From the NCBI GenBank assembly GCA_902806575.1, contig CADCXD010000009.1:1612001-1676000 (forward strand): a stretch of DNA of 64,000 nt, written 5' to 3'. The position numbers were made by a program, and so were the translations under genes. Below, one piece after another: positions 11,414-24,654 of this stretch (its first letter is position 1; each line of letters starts with the position of its first letter). The stretch is from Jackrogersella multiformis (taxonomy: Eukaryota; Ascomycota; Sordariomycetes; Xylariales; Hypoxylaceae). Under the pieces are notes generated by a model. The model was not told the origin of the DNA, did not search any database, and saw only the letters and a program-made list of their open reading frames with translations.

Positions 11414-14400
11414 GCGGATTCTGGTTCGGTATGTATGAGGGTTTCGATTTATTGGTATGGATATGGTATACCTTGGTAGTTACGGATCGGGTTCTACTGG
11501 TCTTGAATCTCCGTTGGCGATTGGGAAATAGCTCAGCTTGCATGTTTTATGTGTCTACGCTTTACGATAACTTTGACGGCACATTTCATTTGCTTAGGTA
11601 TGAATAGTACAGTTAGTATAGCACTATCTGTTCAATTAACTCTATAACGTATTATTCCAGATGGCGAGCTCTGTCCCAATGTGAAATAGGGGGCTTCACC
11701 TTGAGGCTTCAGTCATAGCTATGTAGTCTAGACACATACACATTGATTGTTACAAGTTCTTGTGATTGACTTCAGAGAGGAACTCATCACGGAGAGTGGT
11801 GATCTAGGGCTAGTAAACGGACGGGTTTCTCTTTAGGAGAACTTGCCTATCTCCTAAACTAGGTACCTTCTTGTTGAGTAGGCTACGTAGCCCAATGCCT
11901 ACCTACCGGTATATAAATTGATAGCTAAGAGGGTCATCTGTTTTGTTCCTTCAGTCTCCTACTCGGCCCCCAAGCTTGTAGTTTATGTTTATATTTTCAC
12001 CGAATTTGGTTATAGGTGATGTTTTTGCTACCTAGGTACATACCTAGGTAGTTTTCCGTTTAAGTTAATTGTCTACAAATATCATAACGACAATTGATCT
12101 CTCCTCTAGGCCAAAAAACACTTGTGAAAAGGCAATCTGTCTTTATTCACTATGATCTACCTAACATGGACTCACAAACCACACCCACATGTATCAATAG
12201 AAATAGGGGAATAGAGCGGCACACGGCTAGAATAAATGCTCGTCGACACGAATCGAACCCGATACGAAAGTCAAAGCTAGAGGAGTGTGAAGTGTCCGCC
12301 GAACACGGCTCTGGCCGATAAGGTGTGTAAGAAAGGAGTTGCTATAGGCATAATGTATCATTAGCTTCGGAGTTTTATATACTGCATAGGTATTGCAACC
12401 AACAGCTCGGCAGACCATCCCGAATGAAGAATACAGGGAATATTCCAAGAGATTGAAGCAGATCCCAAATAGTTCGTGTCGACATGGCCCGAGAGAGACG
12501 ATGCAAGAATGGAACGATCCGCCCCGGCTTGCTGAGTTGTTCATCTCTTCGTTCCCAAATCTCGCGATCTCAACGTCGTGCTATCCACTTGGGAGATGCC
12601 GCTATAGATCCGGCTAAGGGAACTGGATAACTTACCTACCTAGTCCGAGCAGCATCATGAGATATCGAACATACCCTAGCACTGATCGACAGGATCTTTG
12701 GATAATAGGGGTCCACGTTCCCGGGAGCCTACCTTTTGGGCTTGGACTTTCCAAATGCATGCAGATGCACGTAGGGTCTTTCGGATCTGGGTATAACTTA
12801 GGTATGCACTTCCTGGCGCGTGTTAATATAGGTATCCAAGTTGCTGCCAAGTTCGCCTCGCGGGTGTAACGCCGCCCGCAGGTGGCTTTCTTTAGGGCTG
12901 TCATACAGCATAAGCAAGAGGCATACGTATACGAAGGGGAAATAAGTACAGAGCCGGTCTCGGGGAGTCTTGTCGCCCTTCTCTCTGTGGCGTCAGGATA
13001 GACGTATCATGCTGGGGTGAAGGTAGTAGATAGTCGGCGTGGATAGACGTTTCGGCGATTAGGGCTGTGCGTGAAAGACTCCTTGTACATACACGATGTG
13101 TCAGCGGAGTCAATAACCGAGGGGGGGTTTCACTACTTACGTAGTGGAATACATACACGCCTATCGAGAGGCTTCACCGCAGGTTGGTATGATGTCGGAA
13201 ACGCGGATTTGTGGAGGGAAGATGACGAAATGTCGTCGTAACTCAGTTGTGAGTACATAAACAAGTAAGGGGCAGCTAGCTCTTTACAGCCTAATTTTAT
13301 CGTCGTGTGTACTCATTATTCCACTGATTCAAATGTTTAGAGTCATACTTGGTAAAAGTTGTTGTGATACCACCCCTATTCGTTACCTATATTATTCCCT
13401 TTGTAGCCTCGGCAACGATGTTGTTAAAACGCCTTGGCTATTTGAGAGTCCTGCTCTCAGCCTCTCCCTTTCGACCCAACATAATACGGTAATAAGTAAT
13501 ATGATATGACTTAATGGTGATGATCTGGCAGCTGTATGACCTCCTTACGAAGAGGACTCGTAGGTTCCTAAGATACTAAGTCAATACTTTAGCCTTTTGA
13601 CCGCTTCGAAATCCTAGAACGCGCAAGAGCTAATCGGAGAATACCTACCTCTTAGGCACTTTAAACATTATTGGTGAGCTAAACTTGACATCTGATCTGT
13701 CAATATATCCTGCGTAAGCGGCTAGGACGAGGCTCGGCCATTTAATGTCCACTCTTGATCTATGACGCTTACTGTTAAATCCGCACAGTTGAAGAAATCA
13801 TGTTGAAGTAAAGGGGAGCGGTGAAGGCTAAGGTAAATTTACTTCGAGAGATGCGACGTGGTAAAATGTAAGTGACTTATAGGGCGCGGCTGTATTTTGT
13901 GATAGCAGCCCAATAACATCGATGTCGATATTCTACCTGTTCTTGTTGGCTCTACCGGTAAGGCCCGTTTTCCAGCACGTAGGGCTCAGCCTTCAGGGGT
14001 TAACGCTAGTTGGCTGGCCTTACCCCTATCAAACCTAAGATCTAGTTGTTATTCCAGGAAGACTCAGGGCATGAGAAGCCCGAGGCATCATAGAGACACG
14101 GCGCTTATTACGCGCCTACACAGATGACCTATGTACAAACGTATGTTCAGCTAGCAAGGGAACTATGAAGGATTTCAGGATATCTGACAACAAACTTTTG
14201 GATATCTTGTCTTTATCATTGGGCGTAGCTTGACAAGATAGAATGAATCAAGGCCAGAGCACTTTCACTTGGTCGAGCTGGTTAGGAGTCACCTTGAAAC
14301 GGTCTTCCTATTCTCGCATTATCTGGTAGATTAGGCGCTTTACGCGTGACGATAATGGTATTCACGCCCAACCTGAACTGGGAATCCTAGGTCAGCGGAG

Positions 14401-17400
14401 AGGAGGCCCGTATGGATGTAGCCGAGATCAAATCATAGCTTCGGAGTCAGCCGTCAACGCTGCTGTCGCCCCGTTACGTTTTCTTAGGGATCATCGTGTT
14501 AGGCACATAGAAAGTTTGCAGTGTGAAGGACAAGGAGGTGAATAATCGGGCCAAAATTCCCCCCCCTATGTAAATCAGCTATACTATTCGAGTCCCTGGG
14601 GCTTACTAACCCTTAATAGTTAAAGTGGTTATTGTCACACCTTGAGTGAGCCCATCATCCCGGTTGCTAATTAAGGCAATTCTACCGGTCTAAGAACCGT
14701 TGAAAGGGAAATCTAAGGAATGAGTTTTGAAACAGATTACAGACGAAAGCCTTGGCTCGAGAGTAGCATGTGATTCGAGAGATGGACCTTTCAAGTGCCG
14801 CGAGGGAATCTTGAGGAGTCGTCGCAAGCCATCCCTTGATGCTATCGCGGCCCAATCATACAGGGGCAGTCGAACTATTCGCCACTTGGGCGGCTTTTGT
14901 TATCCTCACCACGGTAGACGGCAAACCGTTCTTTAGTACCTACCTAGGCAGGCAACTAGCTGAAGTAGGTAGTCATCTACATACCGGTAGACTTTTTTAG
15001 TTTTACTGGCCAGTTTAGGTAGCACAATATCCTACTGCCCAAGCAGCCAAGGTATACAACAGCCTAGCTGGGCTGAACAAACAAAAGCACACGTCCCTCT
15101 CCATGGGGAATTTTGCGTTACGAGGTACTGTTCAACATGAGACGAGGCGAGACGCCGGAACCAAAGGTTCGGGCCGGGCCACGAGGCACGAGGATTGGAA
15201 TTGACAGAAGAGTTTGACCAATTCGAAGTAACAATTGTGACTCAAAGAATATGCTGCAGCGAGAGAGGGAGACCCCATTGGGTTCCAATCCAGTTAGCGT
15301 TGAAGCCCGAAACACCAAAATAACGCACCAATGAGAGGCCGTAACCAGACTTCAGCATACCAACAGGCACGAAAGAAAGGATGGATGAGACATGAGGTGA
15401 AAACATCGAAAAAGATGCGGGAGGCATTTGGCGATTGGCGTCGCGATATTGTTGCCATGGCGAGAGAGTGTGATTGATGATGAATGAAATAGTTGACACA
15501 GTAATAATAGCCTTCTCAAATCCTCGGACCATACGATTATGAATTTACGGAAGAATATGCGCTGGTCTATTTACGCACCGCGGAAGTTAATAATTAAAGG
15601 GGGAGGGGATGAACCTATTCGCTCGCTGCACCTAAAGCATCAACAATAATTTGTTGGCGGGTTATCGAATTGGAACTTTGGTTGGTAATTTCTAAAAACG
15701 AGACAAGATGGAAGATATTTCTTATTAACCTACCAACATAACAAATACTAGGGGTATTTGAAACATAAAAGAAGACCGGAAAGAATGAATTAGGTAGCCA
15801 GATAGCAAGAAAATAAAAGCCAGTAGTGTCAATTCTTAAGCTGACAGATTCTACTATGTACGTTGTTGGTTGATATGTATGTATCTCCTGAATCCTATGG
15901 ATTTCCAATATTAGCACTAACACTTACTAACACTTACACACCTGTTCTAGACTTTTGTACTATAATATACCTAATACGTATAATCCTTACGTTCCATACT
16001 ATATATTACTACATATAGCTATACACACCATACACGCCATACACATCACATTCATATATACATCTCGCTGGAATCCGGTCGCATTTCTAAAGCGTCTCTA
16101 CAACATTACGACTACCTTGGTAGGCACACTAGTCGATCCTACAACCGGCCGGGCGCAAAAGCGGCGTAATTTCTCAGGGTTGCTGATCTTTGATTCAGGT
16201 TGATGTTTGGTTCGTGCTCCTACCCAGGTATCTTTATGCAATGCAGAGGAGAGGATACGATCTCGGATGTGGAAAAGAAAAAGAGCGTGCGCAACTAATA
16301 GCATTAACAGCATCAACAGCATTAATACGGAGTAGGTTAGTTTGAAGAATATTCGATTCCTCATTGAATCTTCGAACGGGGGTTCTCCTAGTCTTCCGAT
16401 CAGCGTAACCATCCCTCAACCACTTCATCGCCCGGTTGGAGGGTACCTGTCGACGCTTGACTCTAGCTCGGGTCCAGGCTTTCTGCCATTGACGCAACGC
16501 AATTCTATTTCGTGCGAAACGGGACGTCATCGCCGACACATCCATATCCATCCGTATCCATCCCATTCGCTAGTCGTTGCCCCTCCACCACCGTCGTCAT
16601 TTTCTATCTTATTATCATACCTCACCTCACTTAACGCGACGTTACTATTATTGTTTGTGTTGATCTTTCTCCTCTTGCTTCTCCTCCTCATCGATCTTCT
16701 TGCTCTGGCTCTTCTCTTTACCTCCTAGCCTGTTAGCTTATGTTTCCCTCCTGAGACCTTAAACCCCCTTACACCTGACCGAGGCCGTGCTATCATCTGA
16801 TCAGTCCACGTCGTCTCAAGAACAGAGATCCTTCAAACAGAATCCAATAGCAGGGGCATCAGAAAAGCGGTTTCCGTATTCTACCGTGCTTCTCTCCACT
16901 GACCAACCAACTTCACCGCACCCCACTTCGCTCTCTGCAATGCATGGCAAAGCACACGCTTAAAGTGCATGACCTGCCTTAACTCGACTTACCTAAGGGA
17001 TCACCAAGCTGCATGAGAGAAGAGAAAGAGAAAAAACCCCACCAGCTAAAATTTAGTCTACCACTATCACCACCACTACTACCTAGGTAGTTACAAACTC
17101 TCGTCAGCAGTGGCTTATTCACATACAGAGCCTCAAAAACGTTGTTGGCATTCTCGCTAGTAAGTCAGCAAACTCTCCTATAGAGTATCCTATTTGCCCT
17201 TCTCCTTGCCGGAAAACAAGGGGTGTCGCGGGAAGACGCACGTGTCCGGAGGCGTTGTCGAGTCGAGTTTTGAGCCCGTCGTGATTGCGAGGCACACAAC
17301 AACGACGACGACGGCGATAACCCCGCCACTACTACCATAGCTGGATATATTAGAAAGAGAAAACCGCTCATCATTGGTTATATTACTAGGTGTCGCTTTT

Positions 17401-18566
17401 GGGGGGGGTAGAAATCAGCTCCTCTTCAGGCAAATAAAAGCCGGTAGACGACACACCCCACAACCATCACCGCACACATCACCGCACACCTGGCTGATAG
17501 ATACTCTGCTGAATTCGCTCATCCTGACCGAATTCTCCGGATTCTTCTTGCATTTGTTGTTGTTGTCGGCGTCACTTGATCTCATCTGATCGTGACAGCA
17601 CACACAATTTGCCTCTTCCCGGCTGAAGGGCTCACGAACGTGCAACTCCCCGGCAAGAATTGACAATACCTACCTAGCATACTATTTTGATAGTATTAAG
17701 GGGTATCTGAACCTCTAGTGTAGTGGTTCGTGGCTGGCTCAAGGGTCCTCCGTTTTAGTGGCCCAATTTCACCGCCGGTTCCCTGTTCTGCAGCCCAACC
17801 CGACGACGCAAACCCGTAGCAATACAACCCTTCTATGGCTTCTACCCCACGATAGGACCCAGGACCCTTGGATATCGTCGCTTGCCTCTTGGCTAGGGTA
17901 TCTTTTCTTAGTAAGTATCTATTACCTATCTACCCTATGAAATTCTTTACTGTGCTATGCTATTCTTAAGCGGCACATGTCGGCCTTCGATTCTCCGTAA
18001 CTTCTGTCGCCATTATAAAAAATAATAAAATTTCACTACATCCGTACCCTGATACCCCGATTCTATACCCTGAGGGTATTTTGGAATTCCCCAATGGCTT
18101 ACTTACATATACGTCGCAGAACGGCCCATCTTTTTATGACTCGATAAAATAATCATACGAAGAGGGAAGAAAAAAAAGGGAAAGGGGAAAAGAAAGAAGA
18201 AAAAAAGAAAAGGCCACAAGACTTTCTTCGCCCCCAACGAGGAAACCTAACCCTTCTTCTTGTATGAAACCTAGTCATATCATCAAGGCTAAGAAATAAG
18301 CCGGACATAGTCACGCTCCGTCCGTCCCACTCACTTCCTTGCCTTCGAGGCCTTTCCGGTTTTCTAGTTCCCATCTGCCTGATTTATTTTCTCACTCTCA
18401 CCGAGAAAGTCCCCCCCCCCTTCAGCTTCGATTGAGACACACTTTTTCGACTCATATCGTGACCATTGTCGGCAGGCAACCGGATAACACTGCGTTATTT
18501 TTCTTACTGCAGACAACTGATAATCCAACAACCAACAACTAACCAACCAAACAAACCAACATCACC
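11414..18566. other. gene-free stretch and leader of the DUF8035 gene
   Basis: About 7 kb without a supportable gene; the longest frames are low-complexity or have no domain. CCTAGG-family motifs occur near 12032, 12045, 14939 and 17082. From about 16 kb onward the plus strand becomes very pyrimidine-rich with many short direct repeats. An A/G-rich run lies at 18161-18215. The final ~250 bases probably form the promoter and 5' UTR of the next gene, which ends in the good initiation context CACCATGG. Confidence 0.5.
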
Positions 18567-21500
18567 ATGGCTGAGCAGCCTCGATACCGGTACGCCGGTC
18601 GCAGGTCGCCTACCATCAACCCCGCGCGAGCCTCGATGCCTGTCGGCGTAGGCTACAATCCTCATTTCAGCGGCGATCTTCACGCCGTACCCACGGCTCG
18701 TTACGATGCCGCCGCCCCCCCGCGTAGAACAACTGAACATAAGACTCCATCGTCCTCGAACCCAACTACAACTATCACCCACTACAACGTCACCAAAGAT
18801 CCAGCGCCGCGCACCTCAAACACCGCGCGCCGTCGTTCGTCGACGGTTGATTCGGGTCCGGGTCCTGCTCCTGCTCCTGTAAAGCCCATCATAGTCACCA
18901 CCAACCACGCCAGCCGACCTCACGGATCCTCCTCCCACACCTCATCTGCCACTGCCCGTCAAGCCAGCCCGTCGCGCGATCCCTACCGATCCAGCGACGA
19001 GACCTACTATACGCAACCCGCCTCGTCCGTCTCGCGCAGAGATCCCCGCTACAGCCACGGCTACAGCCAAAGCGCGACGCTGAGCAACGACGAACTCAGA
19101 CGATTGAGAGAGCGGGTCGGCGACGACAGACTTCGCGCCCCGGCCCACACCGCGACGGATTACTACCGCTTCTCCCTGCCCCACGCCAACTATGCGACAC
19201 CCTCGCACGACATCAGTGGCACAACAGCAGTGATCGACTACGAGAACGAGGGTTACGAATACACAAAGCCTAGCGACCTAGCCCGGTACGACCTAGATCA
19301 CGATCGCCTGCAGCAGCAGCGCAGAAGCCGACGAGATAGCTCCGATCGCTCCGATCGCCCTTACTTCAGGCCGACCGTCAACGTCGTGAGCAACGACCCG
19401 GGGCGCTACGACGGTCGCGGCCGCGGCCCGCCGCCTACGTCTACTGGCCTCGAGCGATACAACAGGGCTGCCGCCGCAGGCACATACGACCGCCCCATGG
19501 TCACCATGCCCGCTCTCCCGCCGCCGGTGCCAGTCGCGCCGCCAGTCGACCCCCTGCGCCGCATCGAAGCGCCGAGGGACCTGTCGCCGGAGCGCAGGGC
19601 GGTGGCCAGGCCGCGCCCCGTGTCGCTGTACCAGGACGCGCCCGCGCGCATGTCGCATCCCGACGACCTGTACCGCTCCCACGACGACGAGCGCGTGCAC
19701 CGCCGCCGGGACCGCGATGACGGCTACCTCGACGGCGACATCCCCGCCCGCGGGTTCGGCATCCGCACGGACTCGCTGAAGGTAGAGCAGCCGGACCGCC
19801 CGGCGCGATCAGTCGACCGGCGCGACTACGACGACCGGCGCGTGCGGCGCGACGTCGCGGCGGATCGCGAGCCGCGCCGCCGCTCCGACGAGTCGATCGA
19901 CTACGCCCGCCCCCACGACTTCCACAAGCCCGTCGACGACACCGCGAGCCGCGCGGACTCGGGTAGAGACACTGTCAGCCGTAAAGGTAGCATAGGCGGC
20001 CGAGCTCGCGAGAAGGTCGCCACGGGCCTGAGCGTCGCCGCTGCGGCCATGGGCCTCGCCCCCCCTAAAGAAGACCCCAAGGACGACGAGCGCAAGGTGT
20101 CCCCGCGGCGCCGCGATGCCGAGGACGAGAAAGACGTGGGGAGCTCCCACGCTGCCGATAGGTACAGGCCTAGAGAGAGGGACGCCGCAGACCGGAAGCC
20201 TTCTCCCAGGGAAGAAGTCTCCATCGAGCGGCGCGACCCCCGGCGAGAGCGCGCGGACTCGGCGTCGGCGTCTCGCGACCGCGAGATCGAGAGGGAGCGT
20301 GTCCGCGAGCGCGCGCTCGATCGCGAGAGGGAGAGGGAACGCGACCGCGATCGCGACCAGCGGGAGCCGGAGAAGGAGCGCGAGCGGGAGAAGTCTCGCG
20401 ACCGCGACCAGCACAGGCGAGATACCGAAGACATACTCAACGGGTCGGCCGCGGTTGACGAGCGAGACGACTCGCCCGCCACCAACGGCGCCGCCGCGGG
20501 CCCGTCGCGCAGAAGACAGCACAACTCCTCGACTTTCGACCCGACCGACCCCAGGGACCTGCTGGACGTAAAGGCCGAGCTGGCCGCGGTCGACAGCCAG
20601 GAGAAGCCCAAGGACAGGTCGCCCGCCAGGGATCAGGCACCCGAGAAGGACACCTCAACGGAGCGGCAGTCGGGGGAGTCGCGCGAGGAGTCGCGCGGCC
20701 GGGAGGTGGCGATCGCGTCGAGCTCGGAGAAGCAGGTGCGGGTGGTGTCGCCGCCGCGGGAGAAGTCGGAGCACAAGCCCATCAAGGGCATCCTGAAGCC
20801 GCCCAAGGTCAAGTTCCCGGAGGAGGAGAACCCGATCCGCGAGGGCGTGGCGCCGCACAAGGACGACAAGACCAAGAAGGGCGTCCCGCCCGGCGCGCGC
20901 TGGACCAAGATCAACCGCAAGCTGATCAACCCCGGCGCCCTCGAGGTCGGCAAGGAGCGCTTCGAGGTCCGCGACGACTTCGTCATCGTCCTCCGCGTCC
21001 TGAGCAAGGAGGAGATCCAGGCCTACGCCACCGCGACCGCGCAGATTAGAGGTATGTTTCGAAGTTGAGCTAAGCTAGCTAGCTAGCATGGCACTATTTC
21101 TCTCTGTACTCGGATGGCTGTGATTGTGGTGGTGGATTTTTTTTTGATTAGGCGGTTTGCTAACGAGATAACAGCGGCCAAGAGAAGAGAATTCGAAGAG
21201 ACGGGCGGCGACCACGACCGCTCCGACGAGGAGCGCCGGCCTACGCGCCGCCACCGCCGCGACGTCGAGGACGACTACGAGTACACCCGTCGCGACGACG
21301 ACCGCGAGCCGCGCCACAGGAGACACAGGCGCGGCTCGGACTCGGACGACGAGGGGCGCGGCCGTCGCGCCATCGAGTACGACACCGCCGCCGCCGCCGC
21401 CACCACCGCCGCCGCCGGCAGCAGCCGTCACGACGCCCGCCACCATCGCTCGCATCGGGACTACGACTCCGCCACCGTGAACTCGGACGACAGGCGTTGA
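18567..21500 (+). CDS. large disordered DUF8035-domain protein
   Basis: Exons 18567-21051 and 21175-21500, joined across a 123-bp intron (GTATGT...AACAG, branch CTAAC), give 936 residues. The first ~750 residues are disordered: Ser/Pro/Arg-rich, then a strongly charged Arg/Glu/Asp region (about residues 560-620) with RE, RD and ER dipeptides like those of RNA-binding or splicing-associated proteins. A conserved block follows at about residues 735-828 (KGILKPPKVKFPEEENPIRE, PGARWTKINRKLINPGALEV, FVIVLRVLSKEEIQAYA), which I recognise as the fungal DUF8035 region. The short second exon continues with Arg/His/Asp-rich sequence, an alanine run and a final DDRR. The start has an excellent context. 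Function is unknown for the family; a nuclear or RNA-related role is only a guess from composition. Confidence 0.85.
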
Positions 21501-21627
21501 GACCACAAGCATAGCGACATTTCAGCGTTCTACTACGTACGGCTCGAGAAGAACTATATATGATGTATATGATGTATATGATTCATGGATCTATTTCATC
21601 CGCTCGTTTTTTCTGCTTGTATGCGTA

Positions 21628-21659
21628 TTATATATATACATATACATATACATATACAT
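21628..21659. repeat. TA/TATACA microsatellite
   Basis: A short TA run followed by tandem TATACA units, about 130 bp after the DUF8035 stop codon. A simple repeat, probably in the 3' UTR. Confidence 0.8.
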
Positions 21660-22345
21660 CGACGACGAGCGCGTTGTTGGTGGACTTGGATAAGTCTGGC
21701 TCGATATAGACGGATACGGGATGGATATACAGGATAGGATAAGATCAGATGCGATGAGATGAGATGGAGTGATATGATACAGCATGTAGGATGGATGGGA
21801 TGTACAGGAGAGTGTATGTGGAGGGGAGAAGGGAAAAAAAGGGAAAGCAGCTTGGCGCGGCCTGTAAAGATGTACCGGAGAGAATTTATCTTCTTGCTTC
21901 GTATATATATGACTTACAGGCAACTGCCGAGCACGAGGAGAACTTGGGGACTTTGGCTTTTTCTTCTTTCTCTTCAAGACCTGTGCTGGGGGGGAATAAG
22001 GGTTGGATGGATGGATGTTTAGATGTCATGTACAGCTCGTCGCTTCTTTCTTGGTTCCTTTTTCTTCTACTTACTACCCTTTTTTTTTTCTTTTTTTTTT
22101 CTGGGCCCGTCTTGGTTGTCTTGTTCCCTTCTGTCATCGTCATCGTTGTCAATATCGTCGTTGTCGTCATAAAAAATTCAGATACCCATATATTACGAAG
22201 AAAATGAAGATATAATAAGAGTCGGATGATCGTTGCTTACCTATATATACCCTGTAGATTTCTTATTGCTTCTATTGAGCTAAGTTGTGTAAACATGAGT
22301 ACTTGCCGTGGTTGACACTGGTTGTGACTACATATCTATCTCTAT

Positions 22346-22482
22346 CTACCTAGGTAGGTGCGAGATTGAATAAGCCGTTGTTGGTGAGTACAGAGATATG
22401 AGAAGTTGGTTTATCTATGTGCTCCTTGGACGAGACGGGGATGCTAACTACCTAGGTACTACCTAGGTAAGTACCTAGGTAA
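22346..22482. repeat. CCTAGG palindrome cluster
   Basis: One palindromic copy CTACCTAGGTAG at 22346-22357, then three further CCTAGG-centred copies packed within 22448-22482. All are in non-coding DNA. Confidence 0.8.
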
Positions 22483-23694
22483 GGAGAAGAAGATATATGA
22501 GCCCCCTATCTTAACTACCCATTTCACAGTTCTATTCATAATCCATTATATCCTCCAACTTAGTCAGTACCTAGATAAGTCGAAACCTCGCTATTGTTTT
22601 ATTTCGTTTCCCATTTGCTTTTTCCAACCCCCACCCCCTTTTACTCTTACCTACCCTTCCACACCCGCCGCTCCTCACACGGCACGCACGTAGCCGTGGC
22701 GACTGTTATCCATCCGCCGCGCACCGGCCCGCCCAGTGGGTAGGCAACGCGGGTAATGCGCGTAGCCGTTTTTCATCCGCCTTCGTGTTCCGGACTACCT
22801 ACCTAGGTACCCTTCCCCGGGTGCCGTGGTCCAGGGGTAGGGGTCGCTGGTGTATGCTGTACAGCACGGTTATTCTTTAGGGGTTCTTGTTTGCTTTGCC
22901 TGTCTAAGTAGAGGTAGGTAGGTATCTAGGTACCTAGTGTATGTATTAACCTGGTTAACCAGCCGGATGCTGCCGGGAAGCGAGAGGCTCCTATCCCGCG
23001 GCGGCAAGGGTTGCTACTTTTATGTATACCTATCTAGGGAGGTAGATAGTATAATTATAGCTTTCACTACATACCCACAGGTACCTTAGGTACGTAAATA
23101 ATTGGTAATACAGTGCGATTTGGAGTGTGTGTATGTAAATATAGCGAAAGGTGTCCGTCTATTATAGGAACCATCGCCGCTTCGCCCCCACAAACATATG
23201 ACGCCAGCGATAGCAGGAATACACTACATATAATAGGAGGGAGACTTGGTCACATGCATCGAAAATAGGATTTACATACACTATGTACATATGTATGTAT
23301 GTATTATACGACTTGCTTATGATTCAATCTACCCACCATCGTGTGTTGTTCACTTGGTAGGAGGCGTCTCCTAAGTACCTCGGTACCGACGTTGAAAAGT
23401 GAAAGTATCATCACCTGCTAGAAAAAGTCAATTTCTCAACGCCGTTGCCACTTAACTACCTGACCACCTGGGCACCTTCTAACGTTTCCATTAACCCTAA
23501 CCTTAACTCTAAGACGACATCATGACATACCTAGCCTAACCTAAAGTACCTAGGTACGTAGGCAAATAAACTCTACCTAGCACTTACACGTTTACCTCTG
23601 ACACGCGGTTACTGTATACACACCACACACACCTAGGTACATAAAATAATACAAAATGGCACTCGGGAGTTCTTTTAAGCATTTGTTGTATGAA

Positions 23695-23712
23695 TACCTA
23701 GGTACCTAGGTA
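23695..23712. repeat. 18-bp perfect palindrome of the CCTAGG family
   Basis: TACCTAGGTACCTAGGTA is identical to its reverse complement and is a double copy of the family core. Other copies lie close by at 23546-23557 and 23631-23640. Confidence 0.85.
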
Positions 23713-24654
23713 GACAGACGACATAAATAGGACTGGGCGCGTGCCTAATTCCAACAGATAACGTCATTGCTGATATTAACAATAGCATTCCAATGTGCTC
23801 CTCCCTCTCCTAATAAAATTGACCGTAGTTGGCCTAGAAGCCCGGATACCTTTCTTACCTAATCGAGGTATCATGCTGGTCCTCCTCCCTCCCCTCCTTA
23901 AATTCCACCTGCAATGACGAAAACATACATGAAAATTGGTATCTCACCTATGAACAATTTCTTATCTTCCCTCGAGCCGTCGTATCCCCTTCTTATATAT
24001 TTTCCCTCCTTTTCCGTTTTTTTGTCGTTGCCCGATGACCACCGTGGAAGGTAGACGTGAACTCCTCTATCCTGGAAGGTTTCCCCTTAGAAAACGCGAA
24101 TGCCGAAGTGAACTCGATCGTATTGTAGAAAGTTTCCAGCTAGCTCGCCACACTGACTAGTAGGGGGTAGATTACGCCTGACAAGGAAAAGGGACAAAGC
24201 GCCAGACATGGGAAACTGTTGAATGTATCATTGTCATAACGAGACATAAAGGTTCCTATCGTCGAGATGAGATGTATCCCGAATATTGAGATGCGGGATC
24301 GAAGCAGGCGGCAGTATGAGAAGAGGTTTGACGTAATAGGAATTCGCATGAAGATAAAAAATCATGGCGATTTGAAAAGCGAATCAAGTTGGTAGACACC
24401 AAAGAAATACCGGTCGTATATCGTCATTGACATTTTGGTGACTCTATAAAGTGAGAATATAATACAGGCGCTGTAGGCATCGTATGTATGAAGAGGTCAT
24501 TATTTTATGCGCCTGACGACGAAATGGAAAGATCCCACATAAGAGCGTAACGTATCATCCGAATAAGAATAGGCCGAGACAAAGGATGGTGGGTGATATG
24601 ATGTTGCTAGTTGGATATCATTTACGGGCGTGGCACCAAGTGACATGGCTCAAA

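Larger units (their letters stand above)
21501..24654. other. spacer between converging DUF8035 and medA-like genes
   Basis: About 3.1 kb between two converging genes. No credible frame is present. It contains a TATACA microsatellite at 21628-21659, homopolymer T runs near 22080-22100 and one of the densest groups of CCTAGG palindromes in the window (22346-23712). Confidence 0.6.

Noticed and set aside
16342..16728. 128-codon frame with a leucine-rich C-terminus
   Set aside because: The leucine run comes from a CT-rich tract typical of fungal leaders; no domain, and no coding signal in the first half.
19809..20611. Two antisense frames of over 230 codons opposite the DUF8035 gene
   Set aside because: Mirror images of the Arg/Glu/Asp repeat and GC-rich codons; the sense frame has a conserved domain and an intron in phase.
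23490..23515. Telomere-like TTAACCCTAACC sequence
   Set aside because: Only about two units, not tandem enough for a telomere or interstitial telomeric array, and embedded in ordinary spacer DNA.
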